DNA of 64,000 nt from Pseudomonadota bacterium (GTDB lineage Bacteria; Pseudomonadota; Gammaproteobacteria; Steroidobacterales; Steroidobacteraceae): contig JAJYUA010000004.1 in NCBI GenBank assembly GCA_021792755.1, positions 62,001 to 126,000 on the forward strand, given 5' to 3'. The position numbers were made by a program, and so were the translations under genes. Below are positions 17,752-27,182 of this stretch, piece after piece (position 1 is the stretch's first letter; each line of letters starts with the position of its first letter). The notes beneath the pieces are model-generated. The model saw only the letters and a list, made by a program, of their open reading frames with translations. It was not told where the DNA came from and searched no databases.

Positions 17752-20070
17752 ATGAGCGAAGGCCCCCGCACCGCCCAGGGCGTGCCTGCCCGCTCTGCCG
17801 GGGCGGACATCCATCCGCTGCAGCGGGCGAGCGAGCTGTACGCCCAGGGACAGTGGGCCGAGGCCGAGGGGCTCTGCCGAGCCTTCCTGCAGCGCCAGCC
17901 CGATCATCCCGGCGCCCTCGGCCTGCTCGGCATTCTGCTGGCGCGCACGCGCAGGGCAGAGGAAGCCGAGCGGATGCTCGGCCGCGCGGCGGCGGCGATG
18001 CCGGACAGCGCCGAGGCGCACACCAACCACGGCAACGCTCTGCGCGCTCTCGGCCGATATGAGGAGGCGCTGGCGTGCTACGAGCGGGCGCTTGCCCTGA
18101 AGCCCGACAGCGCCCTCGCCCACTACAACCGCGGTCTGGCGTTGAGCGACCGGCAACACTACGATCAGGCGATCGAGAGCTACGAACGGGCCATCGGCTT
18201 CGATCCGGACTATGCCGCGGCCTGGAACAACCGCGCAGCCGCGTTGCACGAGCAGGGCCGCCATGAGCAGGCGCTCGCCAGCGTCGAGCGGGCGATCGCT
18301 CTGCAGCCGAGGTTTCCCGCCGCGCACTGCAACCACGGCATCACCTTGCGGGTGGTGGGACGGCCCGAAGAGGCGCTGGAGAGTTTCCAGCGCGCGCTCG
18401 CGCTGCAGCCGAATTTTGCGCAAGCGCACGCCCACCGGGGCGCCACCCTGAGCTCGATGGGTCGATATGCCGAGGCGCTTGCAAGCTTTGACGCTTCTCT
18501 CGCCGTCGACCCGCGCTGTCTGACTGCGCACGCGAATCGGGGAGCGGCCCTGTGTGAGCTGAAGCGCTATCGCGAGGCGCTCGAGAGTCTCGAGCGGGCG
18601 ATCGCCCTGGGTCATCGGGACGCCCACACGTACCATTGCCGCGCCGTGGCGCTAGAGGAGCTCGGCGCCTTCGAGCAGGCGATTGCGAGCTACGCGCAGG
18701 CGCTTGCAATCGACCCGCGCAGCCGCTTCCTGCGGGGAAATTGCCGCCACGCCCGGATGCAGATTTGCGACTGGGAAGGCCTCGAGAGCGACAGGGCCGC
18801 CCTCACCGCCGCCCTCGAGCGCGGCGAGGCGGCCGCCACGCCCTTCGTCGTGCTCTCGCTCATCGACTCGCCCGCGCTGCAGCGGCGCGCCGCCGAGATC
18901 TGCGTGCGTGGCAAGCCGGCGCGGGCCGCGCTTGCGAGTGCCGCACCCCATCCCCGCCACGACAGGATCCGCGTCGGCTATTTCTCCGCAGACCTCGGCA
19001 ATCATGCGGTCGGCTTGCTTGCGGCCGGGCTGTTCGAGGCCCACGATCGATCCGGCTTCGAGCTGACCGCCTTTTCTCTCGGGCAGCGCGTGTCCGACGG
19101 GTTGGGCGAGCGCGCCAAGGCCGCGTGCGATCGTTTCCTTCAGCTCGAGGCACGGACCGATCAGGATGTCGCCGCCCTGGCGAGGGGGCTGGAAATCGAC
19201 ATCGCGGTCGACCTCGGCGGGTATACCCGTGACGCCCGCCCGGGCATCATGGCGCTGCGCGCCGCTCCCGTGCAGGTGAGCTACCTGGGGTATCTGGGCA
19301 CCCTGGGCGGGCTGGTCGATTACCTGCTCGCCGACCCGGTGCTCGTGCCCGGGGAGGCCAGAGAGCACTACTGCGAGAAGATCGCCTACCTGCCGAGCTA
19401 CCAGGTCAATGACGGCAAGCGGCCCGTCGCCGGCGGGGCTTTTACCCGCGCCGCGCTCGGCCTGCCGGCTTCGGGGTTCGTCTTCTGCTGCTTCAACAAC
19501 ACCTACAAGATCACCCCTGAGACCTTCGACAGCTGGATGCGCATCCTCTGCGCGGTGCCGGACAGCGTGCTGTTTCTGCTGGGCGGATCGCCGGCCGCGC
19601 AGCGCAACCTGCGCCGCGAAGCCGCGCGGCGCGCCATCCCGCCCGAGCGGCTGGTGTTCGGCGGCGTGCTGCCCATGGAGCAATATCTGGCCCGCTACCG
19701 CGCGGCCGACCTGTTTCTCGACACCTTGCCCTACAACGCGGGCACCACCGCCTCCGATGCGCTGTGGGCGGGGCTGCCGGTGCTGACCTTGCCCGGGCAG
19801 TCTTTCGCTGCGCGCATGGCCGCCAGCATTCTCACCTCCGCGCAGCTACCCGAGCTCATCGCGCACAGCCGCGCCGATTACGAGCGCCGCGCGATCGAGC
19901 TCGCCACCGACGGGCGGCGCATCGAGGCGCTCAAAGGCAAGCTCGCCGCGAATCGCGGCCGCTGCCCATTGTTCGACACGACAGCCTGCGCACGCAATCT
20001 CGAATCGCTCTACCGGCAGATGTACGAGCGGCACCGCGCGGGTATGCCTGCCGAGCATCTGTATTCGTGA
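17752..20070 (+). CDS. TPR / O-GlcNAc-transferase-like (GT41) protein
   Basis: The 772-aa protein has about ten TPR repeats (residues 25-370, each like AHYNRGLALSDRQHYDQAIESYERA) followed by a SPINDLY/OGT-type GT41 domain. Visible GT41 features are RVGYFSADLGNHAVG (the catalytic-loop His region), VDLGGYTRDARPGI, CCFNNTYKITPETFDSWMRIL (UDP-binding Lys) and FLDTLPYNAGTTASDALWAGLPVLT (UDP-sugar binding). It probably transfers GlcNAc or a related sugar to Ser/Thr of bacterial proteins in the cytoplasm. The ATG is chosen because upstream codons are not family-like; the ribosome-binding site is weak. It is convergent with the halogenase gene. Confidence 0.87.
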   Translation: MSEGPRTAQGVPARSAGADIHPLQRASELYAQGQWAEAEGLCRAFLQRQPDHPGALGLLGILLARTRRAEEAERMLGRAAAAMPDSAEAHTNHGNALRALGRYEEALACYERALALKPDSALAHYNRGLALSDRQHYDQAIESYERAIGFDPDYAAAWNNRAAALHEQGRHEQALASVERAIALQPRFPAAHCNHGITLRVVGRPEEALESFQRALALQPNFAQAHAHRGATLSSMGRYAEALASFDASLAVDPRCLTAHANRGAALCELKRYREALESLERAIALGHRDAHTYHCRAVALEELGAFEQAIASYAQALAIDPRSRFLRGNCRHARMQICDWEGLESDRAALTAALERGEAAATPFVVLSLIDSPALQRRAAEICVRGKPARAALASAAPHPRHDRIRVGYFSADLGNHAVGLLAAGLFEAHDRSGFELTAFSLGQRVSDGLGERAKAACDRFLQLEARTDQDVAALARGLEIDIAVDLGGYTRDARPGIMALRAAPVQVSYLGYLGTLGGLVDYLLADPVLVPGEAREHYCEKIAYLPSYQVNDGKRPVAGGAFTRAALGLPASGFVFCCFNNTYKITPETFDSWMRILCAVPDSVLFLLGGSPAAQRNLRREAARRAIPPERLVFGGVLPMEQYLARYRAADLFLDTLPYNAGTTASDALWAGLPVLTLPGQSFAARMAASILTSAQLPELIAHSRADYERRAIELATDGRRIEALKGKLAANRGRCPLFDTTACARNLESLYRQMYERHRAGMPAEHLYS

Positions 20071-20102
20071 GCAAGGCCTCAGGGTGCGCCATGCCGTGCG
20101 AA

Positions 20103-21608
20103 TCACTGCGGCGGCGCGGCGCGACAGTGCCGCTCGATGAACTCCTCGTGCGCGGGCATGGTGGCGGCGCAACCGGCCACCACCTCGCGGATCTCGCTCA
20201 GCGCCGCCTGCGGGTTCGGGCCGAGACTGTCCGCGAAAGGGTCGTACCCGGCAGTCTCGACGCCCTGGCCGTTGAGCACGTGAAACCAGCTTTGGGCCGA
20301 GAACAGCTCGTTCTCATCGCGCAGGAGCCGTCCGTGGGTGCGGAACAGCTCGAGGCGCTCTGCGAGGCTCTCGGGAAGCTCGGTGCTGCGGCAGTGGCGC
20401 CAGAACTCCTCCTCACGCTGCGTGAAACGATAGTGCGCCACCAGGAAGTCCCGGGCGCGCTCGTAGTCGAACGCGAGCTGCCGGTTATAGCGATCGATGT
20501 CCGGCTGGCGGAAATGGCGGTCGGGGAAGAGCCTGAGCAGCATGAGGATGCCGCGCTGGATCAGGTGGATGCCGGTGGACTCGAGCGGCTCGAGGAAGCC
20601 CGCGGACAGGCCGATCGCCACGCAGTTCCTGTTCCAGCATTGCCGGCGCCGCCCGGTGGTGAATCTCAGGCGCAGCGGCTCGCGCGTCGGGCGGCCCTCG
20701 AGACTGCCGAGGAGAATATCCTGCGCCGCATCGTCACCGATGAACTGGCTGCTGTAGACGTAGCCGTTGCCGACGCGATGCTGCAAGGGAATGCGCCATT
20801 GCCAGCCGACGCGGCGCGCGGTTGCGAGCGTATGTGAAGAGAGCGGTCCTGCGCGCTCGCACGGCACGGCGACGGCCCGATCGCAGGGGAGCCAACGTGT
20901 CCAGTCCTCGTAGCCGGTCTTCAGCGCCCCCTCGATCAACAGGCCGCGAAATCCCGTGCAATCGATGAAAAGGTCGGCGGTGAGCCGCTCGCCGCTCTCG
21001 AGCGTGACGCAATCGATGAAGCCGTCCTCGGGGCGCAAGGCGACGCTGCGCACCTTGCCTTGCGCGCGCACGACTCCCCGCGCTTCGGCGCACGCGCGCA
21101 AATAGGCCGCGAACAGCGTTGCGTCGAAGTGCAGAGCATAGACGATGGTGGCAAGCGGCGAGTGCATGCGGGCGACGGGGCGCATGAACCTGCCCTGACG
21201 CGCGGCGAGCGCCTGCAGGGAATAGACCTCGAGCGGCGCCGCCGTGCCGCCGAGCGCGCATTTGTGCCAGTAGGCATGGAAGGGGACGCCGCCCTTGGGC
21301 AGGCCCGTGGGACCGAACGGGTGTATGTAGCTCTGTCCCGGCCGTGTCCAGTCCTTGAACTCGATCCCGAGCTTGAAGGTGGCCTGCGTCTTGCGGACCA
21401 GGTCGTCCTCGTCGATGGAGTGGGTGTGCAGGTAGTCGATGATCGGCGGGATGGTCGCCTCGCCGACGCCCACCGTGCCGATCTCCTGCGACTCGATGAG
21501 CCGGATGGCGCCCCTGAGGTGAGGGAAGGACTTCGACAGCGTCGCGGCGGTCATCCAGCCCGCGGTGCCTCCCCCGACGATGAGGACGCTTCGGATCGGC
21601 TCATTCAT
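20103..21608 (-). CDS. Tryptophan-halogenase-like FAD-dependent protein (orphan copy)
   Basis: The 501-aa protein has the flavin-dependent halogenase fold: a GGGTAGW FAD motif at residues 12-18, a Lys at position 79 (TFKLGIEFKDW) at the place of the catalytic Lys of PrnA, the W-x-W-x-I-P signature (GWQWRIPLQH, Trp269 and Trp271) that blocks monooxygenase activity, and EPLESTGIHL with a Glu at 343. A typical halogenase would use FADH2, O2 and a halide. Genes of this branch next to TonB receptors have no proven substrate. The ATG is favoured over a GTG one codon upstream. It reads away from the receptor operon, with its own operator upstream. Confidence 0.85.
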   Translation of the reverse strand: MNEPIRSVLIVGGGTAGWMTAATLSKSFPHLRGAIRLIESQEIGTVGVGEATIPPIIDYLHTHSIDEDDLVRKTQATFKLGIEFKDWTRPGQSYIHPFGPTGLPKGGVPFHAYWHKCALGGTAAPLEVYSLQALAARQGRFMRPVARMHSPLATIVYALHFDATLFAAYLRACAEARGVVRAQGKVRSVALRPEDGFIDCVTLESGERLTADLFIDCTGFRGLLIEGALKTGYEDWTRWLPCDRAVAVPCERAGPLSSHTLATARRVGWQWRIPLQHRVGNGYVYSSQFIGDDAAQDILLGSLEGRPTREPLRLRFTTGRRRQCWNRNCVAIGLSAGFLEPLESTGIHLIQRGILMLLRLFPDRHFRQPDIDRYNRQLAFDYERARDFLVAHYRFTQREEEFWRHCRSTELPESLAERLELFRTHGRLLRDENELFSAQSWFHVLNGQGVETAGYDPFADSLGPNPQAALSEIREVVAGCAATMPAHEEFIERHCRAAPPQ

Positions 21609-21724
21609 CACGACCTGCGCTCCCGGTGCCCGCGGTAATGCCTCGCCAGGCTCTCGCCAAGCGCCCGGCAGCCCGTGCGGCCCAAGTGGGGGTGTTCTCG
21701 ATCATGGTACCGGCCGCCCGCGCA

Positions 21725-21738
21725 GAGTAACGATATCA
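21725..21738 (-). promoter_or_regulatory. LacI-type operator, GAGTAACGATATCA
   Basis: A 12-of-14 match to the shared operator, 117 bases upstream of the minus-strand halogenase-like gene and just downstream of a minus-strand TTGAAG. Confidence 0.5.
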
Positions 21739-22218
21739 ACTCTATCGCTTCAAGCCCGGGACCGCCGGCGCGCGGCACAGGGTGCCGCGCCGGTCGGCTC
21801 TCTTGCGACGAGGCCGTGCCCCGACGCGCCGCCTTTCCATTGACCGCGCCCGAACAGGCCCGTGTGACCGGCGCCGGGAACTCACCTCTTGAGGTCGCCA
21901 TGACAGCGATGTCATACTCCATCTCTGCGCGTGCGGACCGCAAGCGCGCTCCTCCGGCGCACGCTCCAGCCGCGCAGGCGCTTTGTCCTCATCGTGTCGC
22001 GCCTCGCCAACGCAGCCGATGGCCAACGGCGCCGGTGCGACCGGCAGCGCCGAGCCTGAGCCCGGCCGCAGCCATGATTACGCAATCAGCCCGTGAGCGG
22101 TCGGACGAAAGCGGCGGTGGCGCAACGCGGCGGGCAGGAGTCGAGACTGATTCTAGTGTTGTGGAGAAGCCTGGGAAATCCCGGATTCCAGGGAGGGGCG
22201 GGGAACGCGGAAAGGCTG

Positions 22219-22248
22219 TTGACAGGAAAGTGGGACGAGGAACATACT
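22219..22248 (+). promoter_or_regulatory. Sigma-70 promoter of the TonB receptor operon
   Basis: TTGACA at 22219-22224, an 18-base spacer, and CATACT at 22243-22248. The expected transcription start near 22255 is immediately followed by a LacI-type operator (22261-22274), the layout of a roadblock or initiation repressor site. Confidence 0.6.
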
Positions 22249-22260
22249 GCTTCGGCCGTT

Positions 22261-22274
22261 AGATAGCGGTACCA
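22261..22274 (+). promoter_or_regulatory. LacI-type operator, AGATAGCGGTACCA
   Basis: A 12-of-14 match to the shared operator at about +5 to +20 of the predicted transcript, 134 bases before the TonB receptor start. Confidence 0.6.
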
Positions 22275-22407
22275 TATTCCGGAGCGACAGAGACCAGAGG
22301 ACCGGACGGGGAGTGGAAAAGCTGCCGAAAAGGATTCGATCCGGCCGGCAGCCGTTCATGTTGCTGTGTAACAACGTTCAGGCGCTTTCGATAGAGGGGG
22401 CTTTTCA

Positions 22408-25400
22408 ATGAGTCGGAAGACATTACGTAATGCAACCAAGAACGCGGCCAAGAAGAGCGCAAGAATCCGGACGCTGAGTAGCTCCGCCTACGCGAAACTC
22501 GGTCTGTCAGGGCTCGCCCTGGGATCTCTCGCCCTCGGTGCCGGGGGCGTCGCGCACGCCCGAAGCGCCCCGGCGAAGGGATCGAGGCGCCCGATCGTTC
22601 CGGGAAAGGCGGCGAAGGTCAGGCGGCGCGGTTTCAAGGCGACACCGATGGCCTCATCGGGCGAGTTCAACCTCGGCGGGGCGGGGCTGTATGCCCAAAC
22701 CTCGGTGCCCGACCCCGGCACTCCCGCGAGGGGCAAATCCGTGGCGGAATCGGCCACGGCGCTGCAGCCGATCATCGTCACCGGTATCCGCGGGTCCTTG
22801 ATGCGATCGCTGCAGATCAAGAAGGAGTCGATCGGCGTGGTCGATGCGATCTCCGCCGAGACGATCGGCCAGTTCCCCGATTCCTCGGTCGGCGGCGCCC
22901 TCGCGCATCTGCCGGGGGTCACCGTCAACCGCGGTTCGCTCGCGTACGCCAGTTCCTTCGGAGCGCCGACCGCCACGGGTCTGCCGCAGGGCTTCAATGT
23001 CAACGGCTTCGGCGGATCGTTCAACACGGTTCTGCAGGACGGCCGGCAGATTGCCTCCGGCAACGGGCAGACCTTCAACGTCTCCACCGTCGGCGCGATG
23101 TGGGTCGGCGAAATCGATACCTTGAAGACCCCGGACATGGCCCTCTCCTCGGGCAACATCGGCTCCGTGGTCAACATCAAGCCCCTCACTCCCTTCATGA
23201 ATCCCGGCCTGCACGGCGCGGTGAACATCGGCCAGACCGATTACCCGATGGACGGGGGCATGCGGCCGGCCGTGGGCGCTTTGTTCAGCGACACGTTCGA
23301 CCACAACAAATTCGGCATCCTCGTCGACGGCGACTATACCGACTACAGCACCCTCACCCACCATCAGGACGTCGTCGGATGGAAGGGCCTCGCCGCCGGG
23401 GCGTTCGCCTGCTCGGACCTCGCGGCCAACTACACCACCGCTTTCGGCAGCACGGGCTGCGCGAACGTGGGGCCCGGGGCCACGGGCGATGCGCAGGTGC
23501 CGGTCTGGTACCCGCAGGACATGGCCATGTATCTGGAGCGCATCAACACGCGCAGCAAAGACGGGCGCGTAGCGCTGCAATGGCATCCGACCAAGGCGGT
23601 GCTGGTGACGCTCGACGAGAACTACTCGTCGTGGGATCAGCACATCAACCGCTGGCAGCGCAGCACCTGGTTCGGGGCCTTCCCCGGCGCCACGCTCGAC
23701 GGCAACGGCACGATCAGTAATTTCAATTACACGGGTCCCACCGACTTCAATGCGTTCGTCGCCGACCAGTACATCGTTACGAACACCTATGGCCTGAACG
23801 TTCTGTGGAACGTCAACGACAACTGGACGCTCGATGTCGATGCCGACCAGTCCAAGTCGCAGTTGAATCCCAATGGCACCTACAGCGACATCGACTCCGA
23901 CGTGGGCTTCGGCGACGTCACCAACAACTACACCGGCGGACTCGCTCTGAACAAGAGCGCCAACGTGCTGCCGTACTGGAGCGCCTACGGACCGGGCGCC
24001 GTCGCCTCCGGCTCGAGCGCGGTCGCCTCGCCGAATTACAACGGACTCAATCCGTTCATCATCGGCTCGCACGTGCTGCCGCTTCAGACCCAGCAGAACT
24101 CCGATCAGATCAACGAGGCGAAGATCGACGCCACCTGGAACCCGGGAAACGACACCAAGGTGCAATTCGGGGCGCAATTCCTCGACGACGACTGGAACAC
24201 CAAGGAGTTCGACACCTTCACGAACAACTACTGGGAGCTCTGGGCGGGCTACGGGCCGGCCTCGGGCAATACGCAAGGCGTCCCGTTGCCATCGTCGCTC
24301 TTCAGGGCGGTCAATGTCGGCAACTGGATGCCGGGCTACAGCGGCGGCGGCAATCTGCCTGCCAGCCTGCTGGTGTACAGTCCGTACTCGGTGCTCAACT
24401 ATCTGATGACCCAGCCGATCGACTCGGGCTGGACGCCGACCAAAGGTTACCCGAAGTACACCGGCGGTGTTCCCACGGAGGCGTTGAGCCCGACTTCGGT
24501 GCAGCACGTCTCGCGCATGAACTACGCGCCGTTCGTGCAGGTGAGCCACAATTTCAGGGTTGAAGGCATGAGGCTCATGACGCGGCTCGGGCTGCGGTAC
24601 CAGAAGACCGACGAGATGATCGCGGGCCTCGCGGCGCCGGTGACGAGCGTGGCGTGGGTGGGCAAGAGCGACCCGACGGCGTACAAGTTCGCCACCGGCA
24701 CGGCGAAGTGGACACAGGTGACCAACTCCTACGGCTTCTTCCTGCCGGCGCTCGACCTGGCCCTCTGGCCCACCCGCGAGCTGGAAGTGGCGGTCGATTT
24801 CTCGCGCACGGAATCGGCGCCGCCGGACTTCCAGCTGATTCCAAACTCGGCCTACGGTGGGCGTGTCAACGCGCTGACCGCGACCGGAAACAACCCCGGC
24901 CTGATGCCGTACCTGTCCAACAACTACGATCTGAGGCTGTCGTGGTATTACGCGCCGAACGACTACGCGGAGGTGCATCCGTTCTACAAGCAGGTGTCGA
25001 ACTTCCCGACTTCCAGCGTGACGGACGTCACGCTTCCGATCAACGATCCGGCGCCGTGCACCTACAGCGCCGGCGGCACGGTCGTGTTCAACGATCCGGG
25101 CTGCGGCAAGCCGATGGTGTTCGCGGAGACCACCTACACGAACAAGCTGTCGGCGGACGTCACCGGCGTGTCGGCCACCTGGCAGCAGATGCTGCCGTAC
25201 GGATTCGGCGTCATGATCAATGGAACGTGGATGCATGACAACGCGAATTTCAACAACTACAGCCTGGACTCGAACCAGTTCGCGCTCACGGGTGTCGGCA
25301 GCTCGGCGAACGGCACCCTGTTCTACCAGCGCAACAAGTGGCAGGCGCGGATCACCGTGAACTGGCAGGCGAAGCTGCTGCTGTTCACCGGTCAGGAGCA

Positions 25401-25620
25401 GGGGGGCGGGGCCTTCGGCAACGAGCCGGTGTATCAGGCGCCGTTCACGCAGCTGGACTACGCCATGAACTACCAGGTCAACAAATACCTGAACGTGTAC
25501 TTCGACACCAATAACCTGCTGAACTCCGTCTACCACACATATGGAAGATTCCCGAATCAGACGCTGAACCTGGTCGAGTACGGCAGGTCGCTGTCGTTCG
25601 GGGTGCGGGCGCAGTTCTGA
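22408..25620 (+). CDS. TonB-dependent receptor, carbohydrate-utilisation type
   Basis: This 1070-aa outer-membrane receptor heads a five-gene operon. The N-terminus is unusually long and basic (Lys/Arg-rich residues 1-30, hydrophobic stretch 31-50, AHA cleavage region), followed by a linker of about 65 residues. The TonB box and plug read IIVTGIRGSLMRSLQIKKES, then VVDAISAETIGQFPDSSVGGALAHLPGVTVNR, the hallmark of receptors found in sugar-uptake loci of Xanthomonas and Caulobacter. The barrel ends in SFGVRAQF. GAGGGGG precedes the ATG. By operon and operator context the ligand is probably a xylose-containing oligosaccharide; this is inference. Confidence 0.92.
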   Translation: MSRKTLRNATKNAAKKSARIRTLSSSAYAKLGLSGLALGSLALGAGGVAHARSAPAKGSRRPIVPGKAAKVRRRGFKATPMASSGEFNLGGAGLYAQTSVPDPGTPARGKSVAESATALQPIIVTGIRGSLMRSLQIKKESIGVVDAISAETIGQFPDSSVGGALAHLPGVTVNRGSLAYASSFGAPTATGLPQGFNVNGFGGSFNTVLQDGRQIASGNGQTFNVSTVGAMWVGEIDTLKTPDMALSSGNIGSVVNIKPLTPFMNPGLHGAVNIGQTDYPMDGGMRPAVGALFSDTFDHNKFGILVDGDYTDYSTLTHHQDVVGWKGLAAGAFACSDLAANYTTAFGSTGCANVGPGATGDAQVPVWYPQDMAMYLERINTRSKDGRVALQWHPTKAVLVTLDENYSSWDQHINRWQRSTWFGAFPGATLDGNGTISNFNYTGPTDFNAFVADQYIVTNTYGLNVLWNVNDNWTLDVDADQSKSQLNPNGTYSDIDSDVGFGDVTNNYTGGLALNKSANVLPYWSAYGPGAVASGSSAVASPNYNGLNPFIIGSHVLPLQTQQNSDQINEAKIDATWNPGNDTKVQFGAQFLDDDWNTKEFDTFTNNYWELWAGYGPASGNTQGVPLPSSLFRAVNVGNWMPGYSGGGNLPASLLVYSPYSVLNYLMTQPIDSGWTPTKGYPKYTGGVPTEALSPTSVQHVSRMNYAPFVQVSHNFRVEGMRLMTRLGLRYQKTDEMIAGLAAPVTSVAWVGKSDPTAYKFATGTAKWTQVTNSYGFFLPALDLALWPTRELEVAVDFSRTESAPPDFQLIPNSAYGGRVNALTATGNNPGLMPYLSNNYDLRLSWYYAPNDYAEVHPFYKQVSNFPTSSVTDVTLPINDPAPCTYSAGGTVVFNDPGCGKPMVFAETTYTNKLSADVTGVSATWQQMLPYGFGVMINGTWMHDNANFNNYSLDSNQFALTGVGSSANGTLFYQRNKWQARITVNWQAKLLLFTGQEQGGGAFGNEPVYQAPFTQLDYAMNYQVNKYLNVYFDTNNLLNSVYHTYGRFPNQTLNLVEYGRSLSFGVRAQF

Positions 25621-25621
25621 G

Positions 25622-27169
25622 GTGGTGAAGTCCGTCGAGGCGGTCGTCATCGTCGGCGGAGGGACCGCCGGCTGGCTCACCGCAGGCACGATCGCCGCCC
25701 GCCATCAGGCTCGGATGAAGGCGGGCGGCCTGTCGATCACGCTGATCGAATCCCCGGACATCCGGGCGATCGGTGTGGGGGAGGGGACGTGGCCGACGAT
25801 GCGCGCATCCCTGGAGCGGATGGGTGTGTCGGAGACAGCGCTGTTGCGGCAGTGTGACGCCGCCTTCAAGCAGGGAGGGAAGTTCGTCGGATGGACGACA
25901 GGGGCGGCGGACGATGCGTACTATCATCCGCTGATGGTTCCGCAGGGGTTTTCCCGGGTGAACCTCGTGCCGCACTGGCTGCGCGAGGGGGCGCCGGGAA
26001 GTTTTTGCGACTTCGTGACCCCGCAGGGTCGTGTTTGCGACCTTGGGCTGGCGCCGAAGACCATCGCGCACGGGGAGTACCGGGCGCTCGCCAATTACGC
26101 GTATCACCTGGACGCGGGCAAGTTCGGGCCGTTCCTGGCAAAGCACTGTACGGACAGGCTCGGCGTGCGCCACGTCCGGGCGGACGTGGTCGGCGTGAAT
26201 CAGGACGAGTCGGGCGATATCGTGAGCGTGCTCACGCCGCAGGCGGGGCAGATCGCCGGCGACCTGTTCGTCGACTGCAGCGGCTTCTCGGCGCTGTTGA
26301 TCGGCGGGACGCTCGGAGTCGGCTTCAAGGAGTGCGGCGATATTCTGCTGTGCGATAGCGCCTTGGCGGTGCAAGTGCCCTACGACACGCCCGATGCGCC
26401 CATGGCGTCGCAGACGATCGCTACCGCGCAGGAGGCCGGTTGGATCTGGGACATTTGTCTGCCGACCCGGCGCGGCGTCGGTTATGTCTACTCGAGCCGG
26501 CACGCGAGCGAGGAGGCGGCGCGGGAGGTGTTGCTGCGCTATATCGGCGCGCGGCACCGGGCCTTGCCGGTGCGCAAGATCCCGATCCGTGCCGGCTACC
26601 GGCGCCGGTTCTGGCAGAACAACTGCGTGGCCATCGGCCTCGCCGGAGGCTTTCTCGAGCCGCTCGAATCCTCCGCGATCGTCCTGGTGGAGCTGTCGGC
26701 AAAGCTGCTGGCGGAGCAGATGCCGGCCTGCCGGGAAGTGATGGACATCGTCGCGCGGCGCTTCAACGAGGTGACGATGTACCGCTGGGGACGGATCATC
26801 GATTTCCTGAAGCTCCATTACCTGCTGACTCGGCGCACCGACACGGCGTTCTGGCGCGACAACGTCGATCCTGCTACCGTTCCGGACCGGCTGAAGGACA
26901 TGCTGACCTTGTGGAGGTATCAGTCGCCGTGGTTTTTCGACGAGCTGGATCGGCTGGAGGAGGTTTTCCCCGCGGCGAGCTACCAGTACGTGCTCTACGG
27001 GATGGGCTTCCGGACCGAGGTGAGGCCCGAGGATACGGTGGAGTCCGCTGCGGATGCCCTGAGGCTGGTGCAGGAGAACCAGCGGGTGACCGCCGAGATG
27101 TGCGCGCGGTTGCCCGGCAACCGCGAGTTGTTGAGCAAGATCCACCAGTACGGGCTGCAGCCCGTCTGA
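25622..27169 (+). CDS. Tryptophan-halogenase-like FAD-dependent protein (operon copy)
   Basis: The 515-aa protein begins one base after the receptor stop at a GTG (a second GTG follows directly). It has the FAD motif VIVGGGTAGW near residue 10, a Lys in AAFKQGGKFVGW near 83, and a variant of the halogenase signature in GWIWDICLPTRRG (W-x-W-x-I, then C-L-P instead of P). EPLESSAIVLV carries the conserved Glu. Both catalytic positions are kept, so flavin chemistry is plausible. No halogenated product is known for receptor-linked members, and the substrate may be a sugar-pathway or redox compound. Translation is probably coupled to the receptor gene. Confidence 0.85.
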   Translation: MVKSVEAVVIVGGGTAGWLTAGTIAARHQARMKAGGLSITLIESPDIRAIGVGEGTWPTMRASLERMGVSETALLRQCDAAFKQGGKFVGWTTGAADDAYYHPLMVPQGFSRVNLVPHWLREGAPGSFCDFVTPQGRVCDLGLAPKTIAHGEYRALANYAYHLDAGKFGPFLAKHCTDRLGVRHVRADVVGVNQDESGDIVSVLTPQAGQIAGDLFVDCSGFSALLIGGTLGVGFKECGDILLCDSALAVQVPYDTPDAPMASQTIATAQEAGWIWDICLPTRRGVGYVYSSRHASEEAAREVLLRYIGARHRALPVRKIPIRAGYRRRFWQNNCVAIGLAGGFLEPLESSAIVLVELSAKLLAEQMPACREVMDIVARRFNEVTMYRWGRIIDFLKLHYLLTRRTDTAFWRDNVDPATVPDRLKDMLTLWRYQSPWFFDELDRLEEVFPAASYQYVLYGMGFRTEVRPEDTVESAADALRLVQENQRVTAEMCARLPGNRELLSKIHQYGLQPV

Positions 27170-27182
27170 CAGGCGCCTCGCC

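Larger units (their letters stand above)
21609..22407. other. Divergent promoter region, halogenase / TonB receptor operon
   Basis: An 799-base gap between two divergent units. It contains operator copies at 21725-21738 and 22261-22274 and a clear promoter at 22219-22248 for the receptor operon. A TTGAAG hexamer on the minus strand (21748-21753) could be a -35 box for the halogenase gene. I find no convincing gene in the roughly 450 bases between, which are GC-rich with no coding-like frame. Confidence 0.55.

Noticed and set aside
21675-22262. A possible gene in the gap between the halogenase and the TonB receptor
   Set aside because: Its translation is Arg/Pro/Ala-rich without any motif, and it runs across the promoter and operator of the receptor operon.
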